Assembly: GCA_051006995.1 (NCBI GenBank)
Contig: JBPCSQ010000001.1
Location: 1 to 64,000 of the forward strand
Direction of reading: 5' to 3'
From: JAIQGF01 sp051006995
GTDB taxonomy: Bacteria > Acidobacteriota > Terriglobia > Terriglobales > Acidobacteriaceae
DNA length: 64,000 nucleotides
This document shows positions 28,040 through 35,677 of this stretch, in pieces. The position numbers and the translations under genes were made by a program. Under the pieces are notes generated by a model that saw only the letters and a program-made list of their open reading frames with translations, had not been told where the DNA came from and made no database searches. The number at the start of each line of letters is the position of its first letter. Position 1 is the first letter of the stretch.

Positions 28040-28421
28040 ATCACGGTGGGTTTCACTCGTCCCCCATACAAGCCAGGTTGCCGCGGCTGCCTGTTTTCCG
28101 CAATTCTGTGCAAAACACTGTGGATTTCTCCTCTTGCCGCGGTCCAACCTCTAAGAATCCAGCTACTTACCTGTTCTGCATTACATCTGTGGCAGCCGAC
28201 AAGCAGGTCGAGAATCAATGCCTTACGTGGCTGCGGCCAGCTTTTAGGCGCCGACGACTCGAGGCAGCTGACCTAACCGCAGCGGCTACGGGTTTTGCAC
28301 ACCGCAGCTGATGAAAACCCGCCATTGACGCTCGCCGACGAAGCAAGCGTGTAAGTTCTGCCTTTATTTTCCGGAGTTTTGGGCGTTTTCGAAACGCTGG
28401 CGTTAATCAGGTTTTCGCTTT
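28040..28421. other. Intergenic region between ompH and lepA (about 380 bases)
   Basis: A convergent gap with no recognisable gene, RNA or long repeat. Base composition is closer to even than in the genes. A short hairpin (GCGTTTTCGAAACGC, about 28383-28397) lies past the lepA stop but lacks a T run, so I do not call it a terminator. Confidence 0.45.
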
Positions 28422-30227
28422 TTATTCGCCGACCTTCAGCACCGCCAGGAAGGCTTCCTGCGGAATGTCCACCTTGCCGATGCGTTTCATACGGCGCTTG
28501 CCTTCCTTTTGCTTCTCCAACAGCTTGCGTTTGCGCGTGATGTCCCCGCCGTAGCATTTGGCGAGTACGTTCTTGCGGATGGCGCCTACGGTTTCGCGCG
28601 CGATCACCTTGGCCCCGATCGCCGCCTGGATCGCCACCTCGAACATTTGCCGCGGAATCAGCTCTCGCATCTTCGATACCAGTGCCCGGCCGCGCTCGTA
28701 GGCGAAATCCCGGTGCACGATGATCGACAAAGCGTCCACCGGATCCCCCGCTACCAGGATGTCCAGCTTCGTCATCGGCGATTCCCAGTATCCTGCGAAG
28801 TGGTAATCCAGCGACGCGTACCCGCGCGACACGCTCTTCAGCTTGTCGTAGAAATCGAGCACGATCTCGGTCAGCGGCAGCTCGTAGCTCAGCATCACCC
28901 GACCTCCGCTGAGGTACTCGAAGTTCTTCTGCTTGCCGCGTTTCTCCTCCACCAGCTTGAAGATCGCGCCCACATATTCCTCGCGCGAGATAATGGTCGC
29001 GAGAATGATCGGCTCTTCCACCTTCTGGATTTCCCCTTGCGGCGGCCACTTCGAGGGATTGTCCACTTCGAGAACTTCACCGTCCGTCTTGGTCACCCTG
29101 AAGCGCACGCCCGGCGCGGTGGTGATCAGGTCAACGTTGAATTCCCGCTCCAGCCGCTCCTGAATAATCTCCATGTGCAGCAGCCCGAGAAATCCGCAGC
29201 GGAACCCGAATCCGAGAGCCACCGAGCTTTCCGGCTCGAAGAAGAACGAGGAATCGTTCAGCCGCAATTTCTCCAGCGCTTCGCGCAGTTGGGTGTGTTC
29301 GTGCGCGTCCACCGTGTACAGTCCGGCAAAGACCATCGGCTTCAGCTCTTCGAATCCCGGCAGCGGTTCGATCGCCGGCCGCTCGTCCTCGGTGATGGTG
29401 TCCCCGATTTTCGTGTCGGCCACGTTCTTCAGGTTGGCGAAAATGAATCCCACCTCGCCGGCCGCGAGCTCGTCCACCTCCACAGGCTTGGGCGATTGCA
29501 CCCCGACGGTCTCCACTTCGAACGCTTTGCCGTTCGACCATAGCCGGATCTTCTGCTTCTTGCGGATCGTGCCCTGAAATACGCGCGTTAGCACGCCCAC
29601 GCCGCGGTAGGAATCGAACCAGGAATCGAAGATCAACGCCTGCAGGTGCGCCTCGGGCGAGCCTTTCGGTGGCGGAATCTTGTGCACGATCTCTTCCAGC
29701 ACGTCGGGCACGCCTTGCCCGGTCTTGGCCGAGATCAGCAGCGCGTGCGAGGCGTCCAGCCCAACCGCCCCCTCGATCATCTCCTTGGTGCGCTCCACGT
29801 CCGCGCTCTGCAAATCAATCTTGTTGATGACGAGAATGATCTCCAGACCGTGATTGATGGCCAGGTAGGAATTGGCCAGCGTCTGCGCCTCGACCCCCTG
29901 GGTCGCGTCCACCACCAGCAGCGCGCCCTCGCAGGAGGCCAGCGCGCGCGAGACTTCGTAAGAAAAATCCACGTGTCCCGGCGTATCAATCAGGTTGAGC
30001 TGGTAGGTCTGGCCGTCATGCGCGGTGTAGTTCATGCGCACGCAATGCGCTTTGATGGTGATGCCGCGCTCGCGCTCCAGGTCCATCGCGTCCAACACCT
30101 GCTCCTGTCCCTGCATTTCGCGCGCCGACAGCGCTCCCGTCAGCTCCAGCAGCCGGTCCGACAGCGTGCTTTTGCCGTGATCGATGTGGGCGATGATTGC
30201 GAAATTTCGGATGTGCTGGCGGTCCAT
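28422..30227 (-). CDS. lepA: Elongation factor 4 (LepA)
   Basis: 601 residues, the family's normal length. A translational GTPase: G1 loop AHIDHGKS (13-20), G3 DTPGHVDF, G4 NKIDL and G5 SAKTG. Domains II and III follow, then the LepA-specific C-terminal domain (YHFAGYWESPMTKLDILVAG, CYGGDITRKRKLLEKQKEGK). It is a ribosome-binding GTPase that back-translocates or remodels stalled ribosomes. No lepB follows. The start at 30227 gives the canonical MDRQHIRNFAIIAHIDHGK. Confidence 0.97.
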   Translation of the reverse strand: MDRQHIRNFAIIAHIDHGKSTLSDRLLELTGALSAREMQGQEQVLDAMDLERERGITIKAHCVRMNYTAHDGQTYQLNLIDTPGHVDFSYEVSRALASCEGALLVVDATQGVEAQTLANSYLAINHGLEIILVINKIDLQSADVERTKEMIEGAVGLDASHALLISAKTGQGVPDVLEEIVHKIPPPKGSPEAHLQALIFDSWFDSYRGVGVLTRVFQGTIRKKQKIRLWSNGKAFEVETVGVQSPKPVEVDELAAGEVGFIFANLKNVADTKIGDTITEDERPAIEPLPGFEELKPMVFAGLYTVDAHEHTQLREALEKLRLNDSSFFFEPESSVALGFGFRCGFLGLLHMEIIQERLEREFNVDLITTAPGVRFRVTKTDGEVLEVDNPSKWPPQGEIQKVEEPIILATIISREEYVGAIFKLVEEKRGKQKNFEYLSGGRVMLSYELPLTEIVLDFYDKLKSVSRGYASLDYHFAGYWESPMTKLDILVAGDPVDALSIIVHRDFAYERGRALVSKMRELIPRQMFEVAIQAAIGAKVIARETVGAIRKNVLAKCYGGDITRKRKLLEKQKEGKRRMKRIGKVDIPQEAFLAVLKVGE

Positions 30228-30297
30228 AGTGGCACACGCGTCCTCGCGTGTGTAGTGGCGGCAGCGGCAGCCTGCGTATTTCTTGATTCTAGCATCC

Positions 30298-30336
30298 GCG
30301 CACTTGCCACTTCGTACCTGGCACTTGGTACTATGT
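30298..30336. repeat. Short word repeat CACTTGNNAC before the amidohydrolase gene
   Basis: GCACTTGCCACTTCGTACCT continues as GGCACTTGGTAC: three copies of a CACTT-G/C word with partial dyad symmetry (GTACCTGGCACTTGGTAC). It sits in the divergent gap between lepA and the amidohydrolase gene. A weak, short member of the word-repeat class. Confidence 0.45.
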
Positions 30337-30355
30337 TTCGCCTTCGGGGTGATCC

Positions 30356-31807
30356 ATGATCCGACTGCTCGCAGTTCTTCTGTGTGCCGCCTGCGCCGCC
30401 GCGCAAACCCTCTCGCCGGCAGTCCGCGCCTTCGTCACCGTGGATGCACCCACCATCGCGCTCACTCACGTTCGCGTCATTGACGGCACCGGAGCGCTTG
30501 CTCGCGAGAACTACACCATTGTCATCTCCCAGGGCAAGATTCAGTCGGTCAGCGATGCCGCCCCGCCCGCGGGCGCGAAGGTCCTCGATCTTGCCGGGCG
30601 CACCGTCATCCCCGGCCTGGTCGGCATGCACGATCACCTTGTCTATCCCGGCGCGCTCAGCCCCATTCACTACACGGAAAGCGACTTCAGCGCTCCGCGT
30701 CTGTATCTCGCGAATGGCGTTACCACCATCCGAACCACCGGCGCGCTCGACGCCTATACCGACCTCAGCCTGAAGCGCGACATTGATGCCGGGCGCATGA
30801 TCGGCCCACACATCGTCCCCACCGGCCCGTATCTTGAGGGCGCCGGCGCTTACACCCCGCAGATGCACGAGCTCAAGGATGCCGACGACGCCCGCCGCAC
30901 CGTTGTCTACTGGGCCGCTGAGGGCGCCAACAATTACAAGGCGTACATGCACATCACGCACGCCGAGCTGGCCGCGGCAATCGACGAGGCGCACAAGCTC
31001 GGCATGAAGCTCACCGGCCACCTCTGCTCCATCGGCTTCCATGAGGCCGCTGCGCTCGGCATTGACGACCTCGAGCACGGGCTGGTGGTGGACGGCGAGC
31101 TCGCGCCGAATAAGAAGCCCGACCAGTGTCCCGACCAGAAGGACATTCGCGACAAGCTGCTCGCCACCGACATCAACGCTTCCGAAATCCAAGACATCGT
31201 TCGTGACCTGATTGCCCACAAGGTCGCAGTTACCTCGACGCTGCCGGTGTTTGAGACGTTTGTCCCGAACCGTCCTTCCATGAGTCTGCCAGCCGCCGGC
31301 AGCGCGCCGCCGCAGCCCTCGCCGTACATGAAGCGCGTGCTCGACAGCATGCTGACGGAATCGCGCAACGACTATCTGTCGCGTCGCGCCATGATCGCCG
31401 GTTCGAAAGACAATCCTTGGGCTGTACTGCTGAAGAAAGAAATGGATTTCGAGCTCGCCTTCGCCAAAGCCGACGGCCTGCTGCTGGCCGGCCTGGATCC
31501 TACCGGCTACGGCGGAGTGGTGGCCGGCTTCGGCGACCACCGCGAAGTCGAACTCCTGGTCGAAGCCGGTTTCACGCCGCTGGAGGCCATCAAGATCGCC
31601 ACCCTCAACGGCGCGCAGTGGCTCGGTGTTGCCGATCGCATCGGCAGCATTGCGCAGGGCAAGCAGGCGGACCTGGTGGTGATCAAAGGCGATCCTTCAA
31701 AAAACATCGCCGACATCGAAAATGTCGAGACAGTGTTCAAAGACGGTGTCGGTTACGATTCGCAGAAGCTGATCGACTCCGTCCGCGGTACCGTGGGTTT
31801 GCACTGA
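30356..31807 (+). CDS. Exported imidazolonepropionase-type amidohydrolase
   Basis: 483 residues. A signal peptide (LLAVLLCAACAAAQ) precedes a metal-dependent amidohydrolase with the classical order: TLTHVRVIDGTG-like N-terminal beta-sandwich strand, the metal-binding pair in GMHDHLVYPG, the bridging lysine region NNYKAYMH, GHLCSIGFHEA, DDLEHG, and the late aspartate in LLAGLDPTGYGG. The C-terminal composite end is ADLVVIKGDPSKNIADIENV. Probably a peptidase or lactamase-like hydrolase acting outside the cytoplasm; substrate unknown. GGGGTGATCC precedes the ATG. Confidence 0.83.
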   Translation: MIRLLAVLLCAACAAAQTLSPAVRAFVTVDAPTIALTHVRVIDGTGALARENYTIVISQGKIQSVSDAAPPAGAKVLDLAGRTVIPGLVGMHDHLVYPGALSPIHYTESDFSAPRLYLANGVTTIRTTGALDAYTDLSLKRDIDAGRMIGPHIVPTGPYLEGAGAYTPQMHELKDADDARRTVVYWAAEGANNYKAYMHITHAELAAAIDEAHKLGMKLTGHLCSIGFHEAAALGIDDLEHGLVVDGELAPNKKPDQCPDQKDIRDKLLATDINASEIQDIVRDLIAHKVAVTSTLPVFETFVPNRPSMSLPAAGSAPPQPSPYMKRVLDSMLTESRNDYLSRRAMIAGSKDNPWAVLLKKEMDFELAFAKADGLLLAGLDPTGYGGVVAGFGDHREVELLVEAGFTPLEAIKIATLNGAQWLGVADRIGSIAQGKQADLVVIKGDPSKNIADIENVETVFKDGVGYDSQKLIDSVRGTVGLH

Positions 31808-31817
31808 TTGCTCCGCC

Positions 31818-31841
31818 GGAGCGCGCTCGCCCTCGAGCGCG
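31818..31841. repeat. 24-bp dispersed repeat, copy 1
   Basis: GGAGCGCGCTCGCCCTCGAG plus CGCG, directly after the amidohydrolase stop. It contains the palindrome GAGCGCGCTC. A copy with one mismatch lies at 40152-40175 after lpxA. Confidence 0.7.
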
Positions 31842-31870
31842 GACAATTCGGTAGTCCCGCAGGGACGGCC

Positions 31871-31941
31871 GCTGGTAGCCCAGCACGGCTGTGCTGGGTT
31901 GGTGGGGCTTAGGAGAGTTTGAAGTCCGGTAGGGACGACGC
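31871..31941. repeat. Composite dispersed repeat, copy 1
   Basis: GCTGGTAGCCCAGCACGGCT followed by GTGCTGGGTTGG forms a 9-bp stem (AGCCCAGCAC / GTGCTGGGTT); about 25 bases later comes GTCCGGTAGGGACGACGCGA. The same two blocks in the same order and spacing recur at 35188-35260. The element ends eight bases before the start of the YdeI-like gene and may hold its ribosome-binding context. Confidence 0.75.
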
Positions 31942-31948
31942 GACGGGG

Positions 31949-32626
31949 ATGAGCCTGAAATCAAAATCGTTCCGCGCCATCCTGCAGCGCTCTGGCACGC
32001 CGCTGAAGTGGGTCATCATCCGCATTCCCTTCGACGTAAAGAAGCTTTGGGGAAAGGGCGGGAACCTCAAGGTCTCCGGCGAGATCAACGGCTTCGCCTT
32101 CCGCACCTCGCTGTTTTCCAGCCGCAACGGCGGCCACGTGCTGCTGATCAACAAGCGCATGCAGAAAGCCGCGCGCGCCGGCCCCGGCGACACCGCCCAA
32201 TTCCGCCTTCAACCCGATACGGAAAAACGGGAGGTGACCACGCCGCCCGAGTTGCAGCACCTGTTGAACGAAGACAAGAGCTTCCGCCGCTGGTACGACG
32301 CGCTGCCTTATGCGCTTCGCAAGGAGATAGCCTGGTGGATCACCGACGTGAAGAGCGACGAGGCGCGCCGCCGCCGCGCCGAGCAGATTGCCGAGCGCCT
32401 GCTCTCCACCATGGAAGCCGAGCACGAACTGCCGCCGGTCCTGCAGGTCGCCTTTGCGCGTGAGCCCCGCGCCCGCCGGGGTTGGGAGCTCATGTCGCTC
32501 TCGCGCCGCCGCCGGTGGTTGTTGACGATTTTCTATTACCGCGATCCCGCAGCCCGCGCCCGCCAAGTGGAGAAGATGCTCGTTGAAGCCATCGCCATCG
32601 CGGAGCGCCGGAAAGAAGGGGAATAG
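31949..32626 (+). CDS. DUF1905 / YdeI-OmdA-like protein, longer paralogue
   Basis: 225 residues with the same two modules as the protein at 3522-3989: the DUF1905 barrel (VIIRIPFDVKKLWGK, VSGEINGFAFRTSLF, GDTAQFRLQPD) and the helical YdeI module (LNEDKSFRRWYDALPYALRK, EIAWWITDVKSDEARRRRAE). About 60 further residues contain a basic stretch (SLSRRRRWLLTIFYYRDPAA) absent from the shorter paralogue. Function unknown. ATG at 31949 is preferred over TTG at 31919, because the intervening codons belong to a dispersed repeat. Confidence 0.82.
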   Translation: MSLKSKSFRAILQRSGTPLKWVIIRIPFDVKKLWGKGGNLKVSGEINGFAFRTSLFSSRNGGHVLLINKRMQKAARAGPGDTAQFRLQPDTEKREVTTPPELQHLLNEDKSFRRWYDALPYALRKEIAWWITDVKSDEARRRRAEQIAERLLSTMEAEHELPPVLQVAFAREPRARRGWELMSLSRRRRWLLTIFYYRDPAARARQVEKMLVEAIAIAERRKEGE

Positions 32627-32629
32627 CCG

Positions 32630-34432
32630 CTAGCCCGAGCGCAAATCCCACTCATACACCGCTGTAAGGTATCCGTCCTCCTCCGCGCTCATCACGCATT
32701 TCCACCCCTCACCTGCTACGATCTTTCCGCTGCCCGGGAATCCCGCCACCACCATTACCACCGGCTTCTCTCGCGGAACTTGCACTACTAGCCTTCGCTC
32801 GCACCATTCCGCCCGGCACGTTCTCGCCTCCGCCGTGACGAGTCGCTTACGGAGGGCGATCAGCTGCCGGTACCAATCCAGCATCTCCCCCTGCAGCCCG
32901 GAGCCTGAAGTCTGAAGGCTGAGTCTCGAGCGCTCGAACGTCGCCGCGTCCTGTGGGTCTGGAACCTCTTCCCACGCGAACTCAGCGAATTCCTTCCGGC
33001 GTCCTTCGCTCACCGCCTTCTGAAGTATCGCATCGCCGTAATCGGTAAAAAACTGGAAGGGCGCCTCTTCGTCGTATTCCTGCCCCATGAACAACAGCGG
33101 CGTATGTGGCGACAGCAGCAGCAACGCCGCCGCCATTTTCCTCGCTCCGCGCGGTACCAGTGACGTCAGCCGCTCGCCCTTCGCACGATTGCCGACCTGG
33201 TCATGGTTCTGCGTCGCGATCACATGCCGGTACAGAGGGACATCCGCTGCCGGCGTCCCGCGCGGTCGCCCATCCCAAAACTTGAACGGCTCGCCTTGGA
33301 AGGCGAAGCCCTCATTCAACGCCCGCAGCAGTTGCTCCGGCTGGCCGAAATCCTGGTAATAGCCTTTGCTTTCGCCGGTCAGCATCGTGTGCAGCGCGTG
33401 GTGGAAGTCATCGCTCCACACCGCGTCCACTCCCATGCCGCCCTGCTCCGGCGCGCGGAAATAGCGCGCATCGTTTTCGTCGGTCTCGGCGATAACGCAT
33501 ACTTGCCGCCCCAACTCGCTCCCCAGCGCGTGCGCCGACTCGGCAATCTCCTCCACGATGTGCTTCGGTGAATCGTCGTAAATGGTCTGGATCGCATCCA
33601 GCCGCAGCCCGTCCACGTGGTACTCGCGAACCCAGTACAGCGCGTTCTCCACCACGTAGCGCCGCACCGGCGCCGCGTCCGGCCCGTCGTAATTGACCGC
33701 GCCGCCCCACGGGGTCTGGTGACGGTCGGTGAAATACGACCCAAACTGCCCCAGATAATTCCCTTCATTGCCGAGGTGGTTGTAAACAACGTCGAGCACG
33801 ACCGCGAGACCTGCGCCATGCGCCGCGTTCACCAGCCGTTTCAGTCCTTCCGGTCCGCCATAGCTGGCTTGCACGGCGTACGGCGACACGCCGTCATAGC
33901 CCCAGTTGCGCGTTCCGGGGAATGCGGCAACGGGCATGAGCTCAATCGCCGTGATTCCCAGTGACTTCAGGTAAGCGAGCTTGCCGATCACGCCGTCGAA
34001 CGTTCCCTCCGGCGTGAACGTCCCCACGTGCAGCTCGTAGAGGATGTAGTCGCGGATCTCGAGCCCGCGCCAGCCCTCATCGGACCAGCGAAACGAATCG
34101 GGATCCACGATTTCGGTCGGCCCATGAACCCCTTCCGGGAGCAGCCTCGAGACCGGATCCGGCAGCGGCTTGCCTCCACCCACGATGTAGAAGTAGCGGT
34201 AGCCTGCCCGCGCCGGCAGCGCAGCCGTGAAATAATCGCCCTCGCGCCGCATCGAAAAATCGCGGCTGTCCGAGCGGGTGCCCCGGTCCGGCCCGATGTT
34301 GGCCGGGCCGGGGGTGTTCTCGAATAAACGAAGGATCACTTCCCGGGCCCGCGGCGCCCACACCCGGAACTCGGCTTCGCCATTGCGCAGGTTCGCGCCC
34401 ATGCTCAGCGTTGATGTGGCACTCGCACTCAT
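32630..34432 (-). CDS. treZ: Malto-oligosyltrehalose trehalohydrolase
   Basis: 600 residues, GH13 family. An N-terminal beta-sandwich (GEAEFRVWAPRAREVILRLF) precedes the catalytic barrel: GVSPYAVQASYGGPEGLKRL, VVLDVVYNHLGNEGN, the nucleophile region DGLRLDAIQTIYDDS, the acid in CVIAETDEND, and TQNHDQVGNRAKG. It releases trehalose from maltooligosyl-trehalose. No treY is in the window. The start at 34432 (MSASATS) is chosen, as the 36 codons before it come from the AT-rich palindrome. Two segments look inserted: after RLFENT (a dispersed repeat at 34278-34323) and SLQTSGSGLQG (word repeat at 32902-32930). Confidence 0.92.
   Translation of the reverse strand: MSASATSTLSMGANLRNGEAEFRVWAPRAREVILRLFENTPGPANIGPDRGTRSDSRDFSMRREGDYFTAALPARAGYRYFYIVGGGKPLPDPVSRLLPEGVHGPTEIVDPDSFRWSDEGWRGLEIRDYILYELHVGTFTPEGTFDGVIGKLAYLKSLGITAIELMPVAAFPGTRNWGYDGVSPYAVQASYGGPEGLKRLVNAAHGAGLAVVLDVVYNHLGNEGNYLGQFGSYFTDRHQTPWGGAVNYDGPDAAPVRRYVVENALYWVREYHVDGLRLDAIQTIYDDSPKHIVEEIAESAHALGSELGRQVCVIAETDENDARYFRAPEQGGMGVDAVWSDDFHHALHTMLTGESKGYYQDFGQPEQLLRALNEGFAFQGEPFKFWDGRPRGTPAADVPLYRHVIATQNHDQVGNRAKGERLTSLVPRGARKMAAALLLLSPHTPLLFMGQEYDEEAPFQFFTDYGDAILQKAVSEGRRKEFAEFAWEEVPDPQDAATFERSRLSLQTSGSGLQGEMLDWYRQLIALRKRLVTAEARTCRAEWCERRLVVQVPREKPVVMVVAGFPGSGKIVAGEGWKCVMSAEEDGYLTAVYEWDLRSG
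34278..34323. repeat. Dispersed repeat of about 47 bp, copy inside treZ
   Basis: GTGCCCCGGTCCGGCCCGAT and the next 26 bases match the copies at 38424-38470 and 43631-43678 along almost their whole length (shared core GTGCCCCGGTCNNNCCCG... TTGG...GGCCGGG). Read on the minus strand it encodes the treZ segment ENTPGPANIGPDRG, which has no counterpart in the family as I know it. Confidence 0.65.
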
Positions 34433-34465
34433 CCGCAAGTTGGATGCAATCCAGGCCGGGCTTCG

Positions 34466-34568
34466 TGATTTGGTAACTTGGTAATTTGGTAATTTGGTGA
34501 TTGAGCCGGGTTTCGGCGGGCGTGTATACGTGTCTTTCAATTACCAAATTACGAATTTACCAACTTGT
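34466..34568. repeat. AT-rich quasi-palindrome between treZ and maf
   Basis: The left arm GATTTGGTAACTTGGTAATT continues with two more TTGGTAATT copies; the right arm reads CAATTACCAAATTACGAATT then TACCAACTTG. The arms are about 35 and 30 bases, the spacer about 35. The words are those of the palindrome at 12364-12478. It occupies a divergent gap, so it lies 5' of both genes. Confidence 0.8.
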
Positions 34569-34588
34569 TAAGTCAGAGAGCGGACTTC

Positions 34589-35170
34589 ATGCTTGTCCTT
34601 GCATCCACGTCGCCACGCCGCCGCCAACTACTGCTCAATGCTGCCATCGAATTTGTCCACGAACCCGTGGACGTCCCAGAAGTCCCGCAGCCGGGCGAAT
34701 CACCGCTCGATTATGCCCAGCGCCTGGCCTGCGACAAGGCCCGCGCTGTCTGGCGCCAAATCGCGACCGACCATCGACCGTCGACCAACGACATGGTTCT
34801 TGGCGCGGACACTGTCGTCGTGGTGGATGAGCACCTGCTGGAAAAACCACGAGACGAAGCGGATGCTGCCCGCATGCTTCGCCTGCTCTCCGGACGCACT
34901 CACCAGGTGACCACCGGAGTCTGCCTGATCGGCGCGGGCTTCGAAGACGTGCGCGCCGAAACCACCGTCGTGACTTTTGACCAGCTCACCGAAGAGGACA
35001 TCCGCGACTACATCGCTCGCGGCGAGCCCATGGACAAAGCCGGCGCTTACGCCATCCAGGGCGTCGCCTCGCGCTGGATCCCCCGCCTCGACGGCTGCTA
35101 TTTCAATGTGGTGGGATTGCCCGTGCCGCTGGTGTACCGCATGCTCCACCAGCACGGCTGGAAACCCTAG
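34589..35170 (+). CDS. maf: Maf-family nucleoside triphosphate pyrophosphatase
   Basis: 193 residues. Family motifs in order: LVLASTSPRRRQLL (SxRR), DYAQRLACDKARAV, LGADTVVVVDEHLLEKPRD, RMLRLLSGRTHQVTTGV, YIARGEPMDKAGAYAIQG and YFNVVGLPVPLVYRML. It hydrolyses dTTP/UTP or modified NTPs to monophosphates. A loop at residues 58-68 is encoded by five CGACC/CGACG words at 34764-34792 and looks inserted just before GADT. The start at 34589 removes eight spacer-encoded codons. Confidence 0.93.
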   Translation: MLVLASTSPRRRQLLLNAAIEFVHEPVDVPEVPQPGESPLDYAQRLACDKARAVWRQIATDHRPSTNDMVLGADTVVVVDEHLLEKPRDEADAARMLRLLSGRTHQVTTGVCLIGAGFEDVRAETTVVTFDQLTEEDIRDYIARGEPMDKAGAYAIQGVASRWIPRLDGCYFNVVGLPVPLVYRMLHQHGWKP

Positions 35171-35187
35171 CGCCGTCAGGCGTGAAC

Positions 35188-35260
35188 GCTGGTAGCCCAG
35201 CACGGTAGTGCTGGGTGGGCTTAGCGAATAACACTCCGAGTCCCGTAGGGGACGACGCGA
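35188..35260. repeat. Composite dispersed repeat, copy 2
   Basis: GCTGGTAGCCCAGCACGGTA plus GTGCTGGG, then after about 20 bases GAGTCCCGTAGGGGACGACG. Same two blocks, order and spacing as at 31871-31941. It begins just after maf and lies downstream of the convergent tatA gene. Confidence 0.75.
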
Positions 35261-35273
35261 TTCCACAGAAGCA

Positions 35274-35306
35274 GAAAGGCACAGGCTTTCGCGCCTGTGC
35301 CTTCGA
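35274..35306 (-). terminator. Hairpin downstream of tatA
   Basis: On the minus strand GAAGGCACAGGC / GCCTGTGCCTTTC forms a 12-bp stem with a 6-base loop, followed by a T/C-rich stretch (TTTCTGCTTCTG). It lies 22 bases after the tatA stop; a likely terminator although the T tract is interrupted. Confidence 0.65.
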
Positions 35307-35327
35307 AACCTGCTGGACTAAGACTGA

Positions 35328-35501
35328 CTATTTCTTTTCCGCCGGCTGTGTCGGCTGCTCGCCATCTTTTACCGACGACCTGAAATTCCTTATGCCCTCG
35401 CCCAATCCCTTGCCCAGCTCCGACAGCCGTCCTGGCCCGAAGATCAGCAAGGCGATCGCCGCAATCACCAGAATTTCCGGCAAACCCAATTTGCCTAGCA
35501 T
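35328..35501 (-). CDS. tatA: Twin-arginine translocase subunit TatA/E
   Basis: 57 residues, short but complete. It starts MLGKLGLPEILVIAAIALLI, continues with the family-defining FGPGRLSELGKGLGEGIRNF and ends in a short polar tail (SSVKDGEQPTQPAEKK). One membrane helix is followed by the amphipathic helix of TatA. GGAGG at 35506-35510 is well placed before the ATG. TatA forms the pore for folded Tat substrates; the hydrolase at 2058-2966 is one candidate client. tatB/C are not in the window. Confidence 0.93.
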   Translation of the reverse strand: MLGKLGLPEILVIAAIALLIFGPGRLSELGKGLGEGIRNFRSSVKDGEQPTQPAEKK

Positions 35502-35612
35502 AGTGCCTCCAAGCCCACGAAGGTCGCCGGAACCCGTCTTGCGGGCGTTCCGGGCAGCGACTCCTAGGGAATCTCTTCTAGGCTGATTCTAGGCCACTTC
35601 GCCAGGTAAATC

Positions 35613-35674
35613 AAAAAAGAGGGGGCCCGCCATTTGGTCTCGCGCGCTTCTGGCGAGACCAGGCGGGCCCCGAA
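35613..35674 (-). terminator. Terminator downstream of the GAF-TonB gene
   Basis: On the minus strand a long stem (GGGGCCCGCC-TGGTCTCGCC pairing with GCGAGACCAAATGGCGGGCC) with a small loop is followed by CCTCTTTTTTGA. It begins four bases after the stop codon of the minus-strand gene. A strong intrinsic terminator. Confidence 0.9.
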
Positions 35675-35677
35675 GGG

